Counted from the first letter of the stretch, positions 51,891 through 64,000 are shown. The stretch is DNA of 64,000 nucleotides from Raphanus sativus (GCF_000801105.2 NC_079515.1:35673407-35737406), one strand, 5' to 3'. Program-made: numbers and translations. Notes: generated by a model from the sequence alone, not told the origin.

Positions 51891-53068
51891 CTTTTGTGTA
51901 CCTTTTTACTTTGGGAAGGTTAAGAATCACTCCGAAGAACTTCTCAAGAACCAAAAGCAAAGCTGTTTCTGTTGCAGCGGGTTTAGGCTCTGATGAGCTT
52001 GCTGATCCTTTAGTGGCTACACTGTTTTTCTTTAAAAACGCAGCTGAGAAACCTGATGCCCATACCTGTTTTCACAAGCCAATAAGTTCAATAGGATCAG
52101 CGTTTAACAAATGACCATTATAACATAGCGCTACAAATGCAAGAACCATCACTTACCGTAGGATCAGCAGCGGCGACAGGAGCTGAGTCCACTATGCAAC
52201 CTTTAACACTTCCCATCAAAGAAGAATCTTGCTTCTGAAACTTCTCCAAAATTGCTCCATAGCTGTAAACATGGAAAATTCCACCGAGTGAGATGTGATG
52301 AAACCGCCACATGAAAAGACCACAGAGATATAGAACTCACGTTAACCATCCTGTGTTGCTGAAGGTGTGAAAGACGAGATTTTTCTGTTGCTGCTCTTCA
52401 TCCAACCAATCAGCCAAGTGGTTAACGAGCGACTCGACGTTCTTCTCAGCTTTTCCTCCAACTTGATAGCTCATAATCTCGTTCATGGGGAGAGTAAACG
52501 TGATGACATGGTAACCTCTCGAAGTATACCAATCTGCATACTTCTTCAGATGCTTCTGCTTCGACCCAAGCCATCCAAGCAAAACCACAACGGTCCTATT
52601 CTTCTCCGAGGCACAACTCGAGGAACCAGACAGATCAACTGCACTAGTCTCAGGCAAATGCCATTTGTAGGAAACGTCAGGAACCACAAGCGAGGCTCCG
52701 ATTGTGAATGCCGCTGGTTTTGCACAAGCCTTAGCCAACTCTGCAGACTGATAAGCGGTACGTAGAGCGGACAAAGAAGTAACGGAAGGAGAGAGCTTAC
52801 AGCTCGGATTAGGAGGTAGGAGGAAATCAACATTTGGTACAGGAAGAGGGATCCTCGAGACAAAAGACAGATCTTTGAGCTTGGAGTCCGAGATTTGAGA
52901 AACCCACAAGGACCTTTGAACTGAAGCAGCGATCTTCTGTGATTCAGAACCTGGTACTAGTGATCTGAGAGAAGAGAACTTCTCAGAGACATCCGCGGAG
53001 ACAGAAGCGGCGATAACAGCAGCAGCAGCGACAAGTGGGCGTTGAATAATGCCAGAAAGAGAACCCAT
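51515..53068 (-). CDS. Alpha/beta-hydrolase-like protein, DUF829/TMEM53 family
   Basis: Four coding exons: 52341-53068, 52157-52262, 51902-52065, 51515-51788, giving 423 residues. The ATG at 53068 (MGSLSGIIQRP) is the first after the leader acceptor. The N-terminus is hydrophobic and Ala-rich (PLVAAAAVIAASVSA), which could be a membrane or organelle-directing segment. The DUF829 region starts with VVVLLGWLGSKQKHLKKYADWY and YHVITFTLP, continues through LVFHTFSNTGW, where a nucleophile elbow would lie, and ends with YIYSSADRVIPAGQVESF and the candidate catalytic His in SSPHVDHFRSNPELY. It corresponds to At3g19970 by synteny. The substrate is unknown, and hydrolase activity is only inferred from fold. 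Confidence 0.85.
51834..51888. repeat. (TG)n microsatellite in intron 3 of the hydrolase gene
   Basis: About 27 TG units, (CA)n on the coding strand, inside the 113-base intron 51789-51901. It fills half of the intron and ends about 13 bases from the donor. Confidence 0.95.
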
Positions 53069-53205
53069 GACGGCCACAATCTAAAATCCAAATCTAGCAA
53101 TACCAAATGGAAAACGAGTACTGTTATATAAGAATTGAGATAGTAGATGTGTAGAAACACAAACAAACAGACATGTTGAAAACGCGTGTAATAGTCCAAT
53201 ATTAC

Positions 53206-53308
53206 CTGGAAGGTTCTTGTAACTCGGGCTGTCAAAGTTTTGACAGCCCGACCTCAAAGTAGTAAAAGACTTGTCAAGAGTCAAATCTCTCTTTCACCAA
53301 CTGCTCTT
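53206..53308 (-). other. Candidate non-coding leader exon with hairpin
   Basis: Predicted for the hydrolase transcript. An acceptor CTTGCAG ends at 53309, a donor GTAATA starts at 53205, and the next acceptor (TTTTAG at 53081) precedes the coding exon. A further donor GTGAGT lies at 53832, so the leader would have two introns. Within this exon, CGGGCTGTCA (53225-53234) and TGACAGCCCG (53241-53250) form a perfect 10-bp stem with a 6-base loop. Transcript structure is inferred from splice signals only. Confidence 0.45.
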
Positions 53309-53858
53309 CTGCAAGAAAACCGTTTTTCACGTTAATCACATAAGGTCTTAATTAATTACACAGGTTGAAGCTAAATATTAAAACATAAGCTTTCCTATGA
53401 TGTAGACACAAAGGAAAAGACGAAAAAAAAGTATCTTTCTTTGCCCTAAAATATGAGGATCCCCACCTCTAGAATAAAAAGAAAAAAAAACGATTTTTTA
53501 GATTGAATTGTTTCGATTTACGAGGGAAACAAATGAAACATTTTTGAAAAGGAAATCCTAAAATTAACCCACCACGAGAAATACCCAATCAATCAATCGC
53601 ATCGAGCAGCCCAATTATGCAGGCATCGAGTATATAAATCGACGGAAACCAAAAAAAAAAACTCATTTTTCACGGAATTTGAAAACCGTGATAGATTGGG
53701 TGTAATAAACAAAATTCGAATTTGATTGATACGATTAATCAATGTACAAATTGAAGGAGGTAAGAGATGATGATGATGATGATGAGTAATGTTGCGAATT
53801 ACCGAAGAAAGGAAAGGGAGAAGAAAACTCACCGCAGATATAGAACACCGAGAGAAGA

Positions 53859-53863
<5 letters not shown>

Positions 53864-53918
<55 letters not shown>
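53864..53918. repeat. (GA)n microsatellite, upstream of the hydrolase gene
   Basis: About 27 GA units, (CT)n on the transcribed strand, just upstream of the putative first leader donor at 53832. CT-rich tracts in the core promoter or leader are common in plants. Confidence 0.95.
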
Positions 53919-53921
<3 letters not shown>

Positions 53922-54925
53922 GTTTGGGAGAGGAAGATGGTATGATCCCCTTTATATACCGCGAGGTCCGCGACCTTTAAACAGAATATTTATGTCTGAC
54001 CCAAACAATTTTAAAAAAAAAACTTTATATGCAATATGAATCAGGAAAAAAGAACTTCATTACAGGTTTGTATAAAAACTTGTTGGTTTATTAATTAATT
54101 AGACTTTTTTATCTAGGATGTTCCCAAAATGTCGTGTGAACCAATCATACCGCCGCTTGGATGTGGAACATAAAAGACATTGAAGTCTCAATACCGTATA
54201 TTTTTATAAACGAGTTATCATCATATGTCTTAGAAACACATGTCTTGGCGGTGTGTAAATAAGGCCATATTTTGGGGTTGTATATTTATATTTTTTCAAA
54301 AGAAAACCATATTTTGTCAATTTTTACGTAAAAGAATATTCTATTTGGATAATCTAATAAGAAGAAGAAAATGAGGGAATCTTGGTTTTCCATTACGCCA
54401 AGTTGTCCCCACCACCACCATTTCAATTTCTTCCTTGTCTTTTGGAAGTGTTGTGTGAATCGATTTTATTCCTTAATCGGACCAAAATGTTTGGATTCCT
54501 CTTAATCCTCTGCCAAGTTACTTTATTTATGGACCCATTTATATACTCATCTTAGCATTCTCTTGTTTCTATAATAAACATTTTTGTTTTTTTGCTTATC
54601 AAATCACGAATCAATCATTCAACCAAAATACCAAACCAAATAAACATTAGCTTTGCTGAAGTAACACAAAACAACTAATCTCCAAAATACCAAATCATTC
54701 TATCTAATTTTGATTTATTATTGTTTTCCATCTAGGAGAAACATTAATCTGCAAAATTGGTGAAATAAATAAATATTTTCCATACTTCAGCATTAATTCG
54801 ATCTTTTAAATTAATTATGTTCAAAAAAATAATTATGTTCATCTTTCCGTAAGCAGTTCTTTTACCAGTTGCTTAAAAGCAAAAAAAAAAAAGAGAGAGA
54901 GAGAGCTAAAACTTAGCTTTGTGTA
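53919..54925. other. Hydrolase promoter side and intergenic DNA
   Basis: No gene. A short A-run plus (GA)n near 54880-54905 directly precedes the Helitron at 54926. Confidence 0.5.
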
Positions 54926-55570
54926 TCTATCTTATTAAAACAGAAACATTATGTTGGACCTAACATTTATTTTGTAAGTTTTTAAATTAAATAAACCTTT
55001 ATACTTTATAGTTAAACCTACATTAAATCAATAATGTTCCTTTCTTTATACTACTATTCATGTTTCCAAACAATATAATTATTTCTTTATACTACTATCA
55101 ATATTTCCAAACAATATATTTTATATACTACTATCAATGTTTCCAAACAATACAATAATTAATCTTAGTTATTTTATATCCATCATTTTCTCTTTAAAAT
55201 TTTGTAGAAACATCATAAGTTCAGAAATTACAAAATAATAAACTTTAAAATTTGGATTATAAGATTACAAATTATGAAACTATTACAATTTCAATCAAAT
55301 TAGATTACATATCGGTCATCCATCAGTTCAATCGGTTAGTCTCGGGTTTTAGTGACTTTTTAATATGAATATTTTAAAAAATTAAATTGAATTGTTAGAT
55401 CTCCGATTAACCGGTATAATCACAATCGGGTTGAATTTAAAAACACTGATTTAAATACAAAAATATTTTAAATACACACTCTTTAAAAGTTAACAAATAT
55501 TTGTTAACTTATTAGTGAAATTTTTCATCGTAAAATATTCCGCGCTTTCAAAGCGCGGGTCTAGATCTAG
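54926..55570 (+). mobile_element. Non-autonomous Helitron, 645 bp
   Basis: Starts TCTATCTTATTAAAACAG after host A (54925). The 3' palindrome CCGCGCTTT-C-AAAGCGCGG at 55540-55558 is followed by CTAG ending at 55570 and host T at 55571. CTAG is duplicated (55561-55564 and 55567-55570); the outer one fits the terminus. There is no coding capacity. It sits about 230 bases beyond the 3' end of the myosin coding region. Confidence 0.85.
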
Positions 55571-55800
55571 TTTATATTAAGGCTACAAAACAAGACATTT
55601 ACAAACATTAAGTTATCCTTCACACTGAAGGGCAAATATGTGTTTGTCTCAATCAACATCATTAACTACTTTCTTTACCAGAAAAAAAAACCCGCCAAAT
55701 CCTTACCAGCAAACGACCAAAGTTTACTCAGCAAACATCATTAACTACTTTAAAGTTTGCCTATAACAATAGTCTTTCACCTTCCATCAATAGTATCCAA
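55571..55800. other. 3' flank of the myosin gene
   Basis: AT-rich sequence between the Helitron and the myosin stop codon, presumably including the 3' UTR. Confidence 0.5.
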
Positions 55801-58800
55801 TCAATACCTGGTGCTATTTCTCCTTCCCCACCACTTCCTCTTCACCTTCTCCATCGAACCACTACTCTCTTCACTCCCAAGCTTACTCAGTATCATCTTC
55901 GTTTCCCTCAACCTCCCTCCATAATCCTTTTTCCACGTCTCAAACATCTCTTTCAACCTCCTCAGCTCTCTATCCGGGTTCAACTTTGCTTCCACCTGTC
56001 CAGACTTCACTTCCACCAAGAACTTTGCATCATCACCAAACACTTGAGCTCTCTCTTCGAACTCCTCTGCTAACCGTCCTATCACACTAAGCCCCGCACT
56101 CATAGGTTGCTGTTGTTGTCTCCCCCCTCCTCCTCCCTTGCTCTTGAACTGATTACTCCCTGAATCCCAATCCGTAGCATCGCCTCCATTAACCGATGAT
56201 GCATCTGAGTTTCTACCCGAGTCCTCAACCGCTAGGCTTTTCTTTGCTATGGAGAGACTTGATTGCAATGACCGCATCTGCTTCTGCCAGATCTCTTCCA
56301 TTGATTTCATCCTTGTCTCGTATTCTGACCACCTGTTCTCGTACTGTTGAAGCCTCTGTTGAAGAACGTCGTTCTCCTCTTCTTTCTCACGCATTGCAGC
56401 TTCCGCTTTAAGTACCCTGCGTTGAAGCTCGGAGAGTACTGATGCCTTCACCAGCACCTCCCCCAACTCATTAGTGGTGCCTCCGGATTTTAGCCATCCA
56501 ATGTCCCCTGAGCATCTTCTAACCAACCAACCACGAATTGCTGCAAGAAGATTACACTTAACTCAGTCTCATGAGAAACACCTACAACATCTAAACACTA
56601 CAACAAAAGCTTTCTTTACCTGATTGTATCACAAGAGACGCTTCGGTTATGCTCTTATACTGTTTCCTAGCAATCTTGCTTTTAACTTGGCTTTGTATAG
56701 TAGCAGCAGCTCTATGCCTCCTTTGTAAATAAGCAAACTCTTTTCTTACTTTCTCTCCACGAACAACTGTTGAGAAAGAGGTGGGACAATGAGATTGAGA
56801 TGCAAGACCAAGGTAATGAACTGAGAAGAGAGAGAGAGAGAGTTATACATGACTGGAGAGTATAGATTCCCATTCTAAGCTCCTTCAGGTGACAGCGTGC
56901 TTGGTATCCTCTAAAAGAGCTTTGGACACGTAAAATGCCATGGAGAGTACGGTTCCTTGTATCTTCAAGAACTCCAATCTGCAATGCACATGGAGACTAT
57001 ATTACATATGCCTCTTCTTAAAGGAAAGACATCAGCAGATTAGCTATTATTATACCTGTCCGGTTCTGAAAAACAACTTTGTGTAGCCAACTTGATACAT
57101 CTCTGGCAAGATGTTAAACTGATGGAGAATTGCAACTGAAACACTTAGAGGATCTTTATCAGCAACGTTATCCACCAGAAGGAAACCATACCTGCAAATA
57201 TAAGTGTAAGGTCCCTTGCATAACTACTAAATGATTGATGACACTGTTACCTTCGGGAAAATTTCTGATGAGACATTCTTGTAGGAAATCCAGACCGTGA
57301 AATTCGAACCACTTCTAGGACCCCACAGCATCTTAGCTGCTGTAAGACAAGCCCTTGCTCATACAACCCTGGAGACTGTACGTTATTTGGCTTGATGCAA
57401 CGGATGAAATGTGGTGTAGTGTTTCCTAATCGCTGCATCAATTGGAAGAGTTGGCCCTGGAAACACACAAACCAGGTTAGATCATTAACAATCAAATACC
57501 ATATATGATGATGACAAGTAATCTTAGCACAAACAGGTAACCAACACTGAAGCAAACATCAGTGTTGTGTTTAAGGCCAAAAAACACACTACCTTAAATT
57601 TAGTAGCTACACTCAACCGCTGGGAATCAGCACCACCTGCTTTGTGTAAAGGGCCGACAACAGGTTTTTCAGATTGGATCAGCATGCTAGAAGCAAACGC
57701 TTGAGGAAGGTGGCAGGAACAAGAGGACAACAGTTGAATAGAATCCAAATGCAACAAATCTCTGTTCTTTTCTAGAAATCCAGTTGTCTCATATGTAACC
57801 TGATTCGGCAAAAAAAAAAAAACACTGTCAAAAAGCATTCATGAGTCATGACCAACAATACATTCATGTTTCCTATCAAACTTCTATATCTCCAAAGATA
57901 AATTGGTATCACTGACTGAGGTTTCAAGAGCTACTAGATCTTGACCCGTGCGCCCGCACGGGCACTAATTTTCTATTTTTTTTTTATATTAAATGATATA
58001 TTTATAATATTTGATCGTTTTACATTGACTAAGTTAGAAGTTGATATTTGGATACTCACACGAATTTGATTAAAATCTATTCAGATTTGAGTTTTTTTGA
58101 GTTTAAAGATTCTAGCTGTATTCGATTGTTTATAAATTTTTGTCCCGGTTTGATTCGGATCTTTACAGGTTTGGATAACCCGTTTAAATTATTTTTTAAA
58201 TTTTCAAAATTTATATATACTTTAAATTTTCCTAAATCTAAAAATAAAAATAATATAACGTATAAAAATAATATAACATATAAATTTAAATAATGTAAAT
58301 CCGTTTGGATATTTATCCAGTTTCGGTTCAAATTTGGTGCTACTTTCTCGTTCAGATTTTTTAAATGAAGAGTTGATATTATAATTTCCATTAATTGTTA
58401 GTCCAATAAAATAAGCTGATAAAAATATATATTTTTGACATTGATTTAATGAAAAAGTGAATGAAGTGTATTTAAATCAAATTTAATTTAAGAAAACAAA
58501 TTAATGTTCACCGAATATTTAACATGTACTTTTTGCTTAATATATTGGAAAGTGATTTAGTGAACAATGAGAATATGAAAGGTTATTCTTAGAATATTTG
58601 GTTAAAAAAGATTCTTACAATCACGTTTAAAAAATATCAGTTTAGATATTTTTATAATCACGTTTAAAAATTATCAGTTTAGATATTTGGTAAGATTCCA
58701 TAATTTTATTTTAGAAATATAATTAAATGACAAAAAATCTAGTGGCATAGACTTGTAATTATTTAGGAAAACTAAGGGTTAATTCTAATTTGTACTTCAC

Positions 58801-61800
58801 TTTTAATAGATTAGATAGATTAGATAGATTAGATTACCTCTCCTGCATAATGCACAACTGTGAAAAGCTTCTCTCGATCTCCTCTGAAACATGAATTAGA
58901 GAGTAGATGCTGTTTTAGCTTGTTTGCGAGTGTCAAATCTGTGCCATTTGGAAATGTAGATTCCTCATCCAAAAGTGAGAGCAGCCCCAATGGTTTCTGC
59001 ACAGACAATGTGACTTAATGCTTAAGAACATGTTTCAGACTAAAAGCATTTCCACAAATAAAAGTTGAACTCTATTGTTCTTCTTAGTATATATACCTTT
59101 TCAAAGAGACTAAGACAATCTTGGTTGTCCTCAAAATCAACCCTCGTCCAGTCAATTCCATCCTGGATATATTCCTGAAACAGTAGAAAGAAACATTACA
59201 TGAACCCGTAGAGTTCAATCAGAAAGGGGAAACTATACCTCTTGTTCCAGCTTGAATAGATGACGGTTAAAGTGTTGCTGCAGTCTCTCATTTGCATAAT
59301 TTATACAAAACTGCTCAAAACTATTTTTCTGCACAAGAATGTGAAGTTGTTCAGCAGATCAGTAAAAGACATAACACCGCTATTTCAACTACAGTCAACA
59401 ATTTATTTTTCCAAAAAAAAAAGATTCTAATATATTAGTCACTGTTTATGGATGTAATCGCAAACTGTAGGTCTAATGATGTAAGATACCAACTGTAACT
59501 TTGTTCAGGAGAAAAGCACAGAGAGACAGAACAGAAGCATACATCAAATGATTCGAAGCCGTAGATATCAAGAATGCTGATGGATCTGCCGGTTCGCCTC
59601 TTTCCTACTGCAAGAGATTTGTTGATCTGTTCAACCAGCCAGTCAAAGAGGCACGAATAAATCGATTTTGCTAAAGCATCCCTTGCATCAATGGCCTAAA
59701 AACAAAATTGCAGCGAAACAAAAAGTGTCAAGTAACGCAAGAATTCTCACGCATACTAAAACTGAGCAAATAAAAAATGGAACCGTTATCTTTGGAGGGA
59801 CTCAAAGTCTACTAATAACGCAAATGTCATGTATGCTGTAATAATGTACCTGCGGTAGTGTTAGCTTCTGTACAATGGTATCCTTTCCAACTCTCATGTT
59901 ACGTTTGGATAAACTTAGCTTAAGCTCATTGATGTTGCATCCAATCAATTTAGCAACAGTTGACAAACCTGAAAGAAAAAAACAATACAGCACGTAGGTA
60001 AGTCTCCCTGCCAGATGAAACATGAATTAAGAAGAAAACGTTCACAAGCATAAAGAAGCTTAGTGGATTCATGGACACAAAAGAGAAAAAATATTTCAAC
60101 TCAGGTAAAGTAGGCATCCCTAGTTAGGGAGTGAAGAGGCTTACTTACTTTCATCTGCTACGGGCTCAACGTGGTTTTCATTGTCAATAACAGTGAAGGA
60201 AACATTCCCCAGCCATAATACTGCAGAAAGCATTGCGAATACACTTTCTTGATCTTCTTTACTAACATGAACAATGTCCAGAGCTTCCTATAACAACAAA
60301 GAGTTTTAGATTCAATACATAGAGAAATAATGGTCGAAAATGAGTAGATAAGAGGAATTTAGAAAGTAGCTCACCGAAGAGAGAATTACCTTAACAGTAT
60401 GGAATCTTTCAGCATCGTCAATTCCATTGATTGAATAACAATTACTCTGTCCCAAATACTTATACTCATGTGCGCTTTTCAGATTTAGCTTCTCTGCGTA
60501 TAAATGATAGTTGACAGAAATTTATTTTACTTATGGAAGAGGCAACCAAAGATATATTAAGAACACAGATTTAATCCAGGTCTATCAAATTCTCAAACTA
60601 AAACCTACATAAGACAATTTATAGTCTTTATCATCTATAATTAGGTCAGATGGTTCTTAAAGACTCTTTTATCCTGACAATACCTTTAAGTGCAGGTGAA
60701 GCCCCAGCACAGAGTTGGTAAAATATATGATATGACCTTTCCCCTTGAGCACATTGGACCACTCTTGACTGTTAAAATGTGTCAATGTACAAATGTGTAA
60801 ATGTTAATGAACCATGTTCAAAAATGGAAGTACTGAAGTAGGAAAAAACATCTAAAGGAAGCTACCTTTTCTAGTAAAACTGCAAAATTTGAAGAACAGA
60901 CAAAAAAGAAAAGAGGCTTAGTTAGCTTTTTGTAAAGGAAAATGAACAAACAATGTAAAGTAGCGTACACTTACATGTTTGAACTTGAGCACCGGATATC
61001 TTTCCAGTTTCACTAAAATAAATCTCTATCAGCTTCCCCTGTAAATTTCAATACCAAAACAACATTGTGAGACATACTAAAACTTAAAAAACTTTCGACA
61101 TACAACATGAGAGAATCAAAATGTACAAAAAGCATAATGATGAAGAGCTTACAAAACGACTAGAGTTATCATTTCTCAATGTTTTTGCATTTCCAAATGC
61201 TTCTAAGATGGGATTAGTCTTAAGTATCTCATATTCAATCCCGCTTCCACCTCCAAGAGCAGCCAAGTATTGCATAGCTATCTTAGCTGTCTCAGTTTTC
61301 CCTGCTCCACTCTCGCCGCTGGATGAGAAAGAGAATCTTGTGATAAGAATACACCACAAAACACACAAAACTGGAAGAACTACATTCAACAGATACACTA
61401 GTCCTAGTGTGTCACAACTAATGCATCTTTACAAGTCATTTTACTAACCTGATAATGATAGATTGGTTAACTTCATCTGTGATGGAAAAGATAAAATGGT
61501 GTGAGAATTGCAACGCTATCGTTGGATAATTAACCAACAAGGAACCACAATCTCACCACGTATCATTTCACGAATTGCTGTATCTGCAATTGCATACACA
61601 TGAGGACTATCATTTGATCTCTTCCTGTATGCTTCGATATAGTGATTTCCGTATAAAGGAACCTCCTTGAAAGGATTCACAGCAACCAAAACTGGCCCTG
61701 CTTTTGTCTACCACCATAAAAGGAAAAAAACAAATGTTAGAAAAATCTGGAAACACATATGATTAACAGATTCAGGGGAAAAGACTTACATATATCATGT

Positions 61801-62482
61801 CTTGGTTGTACCTATAGTTGAGGTTATACAACACTGATGGCTCATTTAAGTAACTTAGTTGCATTAGATCGTCCACTCCATCAAGAATATCAGGATTTGC
61901 AGGTACTAGAGTATCTGACATGACTTTTATAACCTATTAAATCAAGTGTGGAAGTAGTATCTGATCAAACACTTGAAATCCAAACCCATGTCTACCTTAG
62001 AAATACAAAAAAAAAATCCTTACTTTTCCCTCAGCCAAAGAAAGAAGAGACTCTGCTCCTGAAGTTGACAATATCTTCCCAAGCTCCCAGTTACCATTTG
62101 GAAGTTGAATCCAAGATTGCAGTATCTAAAGTTGGGAAACTGTCAAAATTTCATTATATGTACCTACCTAGAAGCAATAAGTTTGTTCTCAAGTTAGCTA
62201 GAAATGCACCTTCTTCCCAGCATATGCACTAGTGTCACTCCACTTGCGTTCATCACTTTGAGGCAAGGGCATTGCAGAAGCATCAGTATCCATATCATCG
62301 CCTAAAGACTGTTGTTCAACGTGTCCGCTATATGGTGAATCCTCACTATCCCCAGCGGCAGTATCACTTGGACTAATCCCATTTCTGAAACCACCTTTTC
62401 TTGGAATACTGGAACCATCAAATCTATAGTCTGCCGGCAAAGATTTAAGTGACTGCATGGATGGATTCACCTTCTGGAACAT
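55801..62482 (-). CDS. ATM1: Class VIII myosin, ATM1-like
   Basis: Twenty-two coding exons closing to 1144 residues: 62210-62482, 62024-62125, 61790-61933, 61557-61707, 61449-61476, 61153-61318, 60975-61038, 60866-60879, 60684-60768, 60390-60493, 60149-60287, 59850-59968, 59543-59695, 59239-59328, 59097-59174, 58838-58996, 57593-57799, 57251-57456, 57056-57191, 56849-56978, 56620-56766, 55801-56540. The motor has the P-loop [12 protein letters not shown], switch I NDNSSRF, switch [10 protein letters not shown] and actin-binding [12 protein letters not shown] motifs ([18 protein letters not shown] and following) and a coiled coil ([21 protein letters not shown]) follow, with the class VIII tail ending in NSTRY. 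It moves on actin at plasmodesmata and the cell plate. Exon 60866-60879 is a 14-base micro-exon. The intron 57800-58837 holds a Helitron. The gene appears intact. Confidence 0.93.
57934..58810 (-). mobile_element. Helitron inside a myosin intron
   Basis: On the minus strand it begins TCTATTAAAAGTGAAGTAC at 58810 after host A and ends with hairpin CCCGTGC-GGGC-GCACGGG (57962-57945), then CTAG at 57937-57934 and host T. The interior (for example GAAATTATAATATCAACTC near 58390) matches the element at 4583. The 5' boundary could lie a few bases further out, because the host side is a (TTAGATAGA)n-type repeat at 58809-58836. It is only about 27 bases from the upstream exon's splice donor (58837). 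Confidence 0.8.
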
Positions 62483-63200
62483 TTTTTTTTCCTGCAAGAA
62501 AAAAGGAAGCTAATCAGCTCAGACAGAAGTATGCAAGAAGAAACCCCAGTCAACACTGAACAAGACGTATCTAGTTTTATTAACATACTTTAGAGCATAA
62601 ACTGAAATGCTTTTGTCTTGACTGTTTTCAAGTTCCTCAATCAGCATAGAAAGGAGTTGTTGACAAATAAAAAAAGCTTGAGAAGAAGATTATTAAAGAG
62701 ACTCACATCAAAAAAAAAAAAAAGGAAAATATAAAGAAACTTTACACAAAAGCAAATTGAATCAAGTCTTGAGATACAAAAGAGACTCACTTGACAAAAG
62801 CCAATCAGAAGAAAGATGCAAACTTTCTCCACTTAAGTAGAAATAAATAAGAGTGAGAAATACAAAAAGAACGCAGGAACTTTCAAATTTATTCGATTTA
62901 ATAATCAATACCTTCCAAAATTAGATGCTCAGCAGAAAAAAGTTTGAATTTTTCTTAGGATAGATCTTAAACTCAGAAAACCCACCACAGAAAAGGAACT
63001 TCTGATTCTGTTAACTTCATAAATCTCCAAGTAACAACGCAGGAGACTGCTTGACAGATTTCAAATTTGCACAAGTGCGAGTGAAAAGATTCAGCTTTTT
63101 CTCTGCTTCACAAGAAAAGAAAAAGGAAAAGAAGACTGCTGTTTGTTTTAGAGCCTTGATTTCTGATTTTTTTTTCTTATCTTTTTTGAACTCAGAAGAC
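62483..63200. other. Leader and promoter of the myosin gene
   Basis: An acceptor CTTGCAG ends at about 62492, eight to ten bases before the ATG, indicating a 5' UTR intron whose first exon lies further right (around 62990-63130, pyrimidine-rich on the minus strand). Several poly(A/T) runs are present. No other gene. Confidence 0.4.
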
Positions 63201-64000
63201 TAGCAGTTATATTTTTTATTATTAAAAATATTATCCAAACAAGTTTGAATGTCTTAGGTTTTTGCCACCAACTGAATTTTGAAAAAGGTGAATTTTCAGC
63301 ACCTCACATGTTCTGAAATGACGATTATGTCCTCTTTGTGTGTTTTCTGTTAAGTGTTAACTGATGTTTCAATTTTAAACAATTACAGATTGAATTAATG
63401 CGGATATTTGCCTCTTTAAATGTTCTTAATTTGAATAACACAGATACGACTCATCTCTCAAAGACTCAAATTCTTTTGAGAAACATTCGCTATGCTTTTG
63501 TAAACTTTTCGGTATGTATTTATTTTGATTTTTGAAGGAGTAGTTATTAACATCAGCGACCTTTAATTGTTTACCATTTAGTTTTGCAATTTTTTTCTTT
63601 TTTGAGAACAATACATTATAGCATTATACATTGCATGCAACATAAATATCTCAACGGTGTTATAAGATGAAAAACTGAAAAAAGACAATGCGAAAAATGC
63701 TGCAAATTTGCGACTGTGTAATATAAGAATCTTTAAAACAAAAAGCAGTAAAGTGGTTTGATACGAAGGTCACAAAACACATCACAAAGGTCTGTTTTTA
63801 CTTTTTAGGTGTTTATCAATCAACTTTGTCTGCCACTATACATTTTCAGTCTTGTATCCCAATTTTGCATGTCATACATGTTTAGAATTTGATGAATGAA
63901 TCAAAATAGTGTATAGGGATCTCGATTTTACATAACAAAATAGCACTTGAATGAAATATTGCCATTTTTCTTTTAACTCACAATCGTATCATATAATCCC
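63201..64000. other. AT-rich intergenic DNA at the right edge
   Basis: No exon with coding character, no transposon terminus and no RNA gene recognised. Confidence 0.4.

Noticed and set aside
51840..51990. Cys/Val-repeat peptide frames
   Set aside because: Produced by the (TG)n tract; not conserved coding sequence.
53767..54039. Arg-Glu repeat peptide frames
   Set aside because: Translation of the (GA)n tract; no domain or splice context.

Overview
The window is plant nuclear DNA: intron-rich genes with GT/AG junctions, AT-rich intergenic DNA, Helitrons, MITEs and long microsatellites. The proteins are close to Arabidopsis thaliana ones, and from memory their order follows one arm of A. thaliana chromosome 3 in descending locus number: ERF7, a CYP705A cluster, TCP1/CCT1, PRMT6, SNF2-RING helicase CHR27, TOM40-1, FYPP3, an alpha/beta-hydrolase (At3g19970 type) and myosin VIII ATM1. 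High similarity together with larger intergenic and repeat content suggests a Brassica-tribe crucifer; I cannot name the species.

Layout. 0-3.6 kb: ERF7-like repressor, a LINE relic and a SINE-like relic, then a 100-N gap. 3.7-7 kb: Helitrons and AT-rich DNA. 7-13.2 kb: decayed CYP705A cluster (two nearly full-length pseudogenes in opposite orientation and a 5' relic). 14.8-22.3 kb: two intact plus-strand genes, TCP1 and PRMT6. 23.3-51.2 kb: minus-strand block SNF2-TOM40-FYPP3, present nearly twice (copy A about 27.1-39.1 kb, copy B about 39.6-51.3 kb), preceded by a third SNF2 3' piece (copy 0, 22.9-26.96 kb) that nearly repeats the start of copy A. Gaps of exactly 100 N separate 0 from A and A from B. 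The 0/A repeat looks like an unmerged contig overlap. A and B differ by SNPs, codon-number differences and transposon insertions, so they are a real tandem duplication or two haplotypes/homoeologues placed in series. 51.5-53.1 kb: hydrolase gene. 55.8-62.5 kb: intact 22-exon myosin VIII gene with a Helitron in one intron.

The intact genes are mostly housekeeping: cytosolic protein folding (CCT1), arginine methylation (PRMT6), chromatin remodelling (SNF2-RING), mitochondrial protein import (TOM40), PP6-type phosphatase (FYPP3) and cortical actin motor (ATM1). They are not an operon or a joint pathway; they are linked by ancestral synteny. I see no previously undescribed biological system. The points most worth checking are the structure of the duplicated block and the insertions that distinguish its copies.
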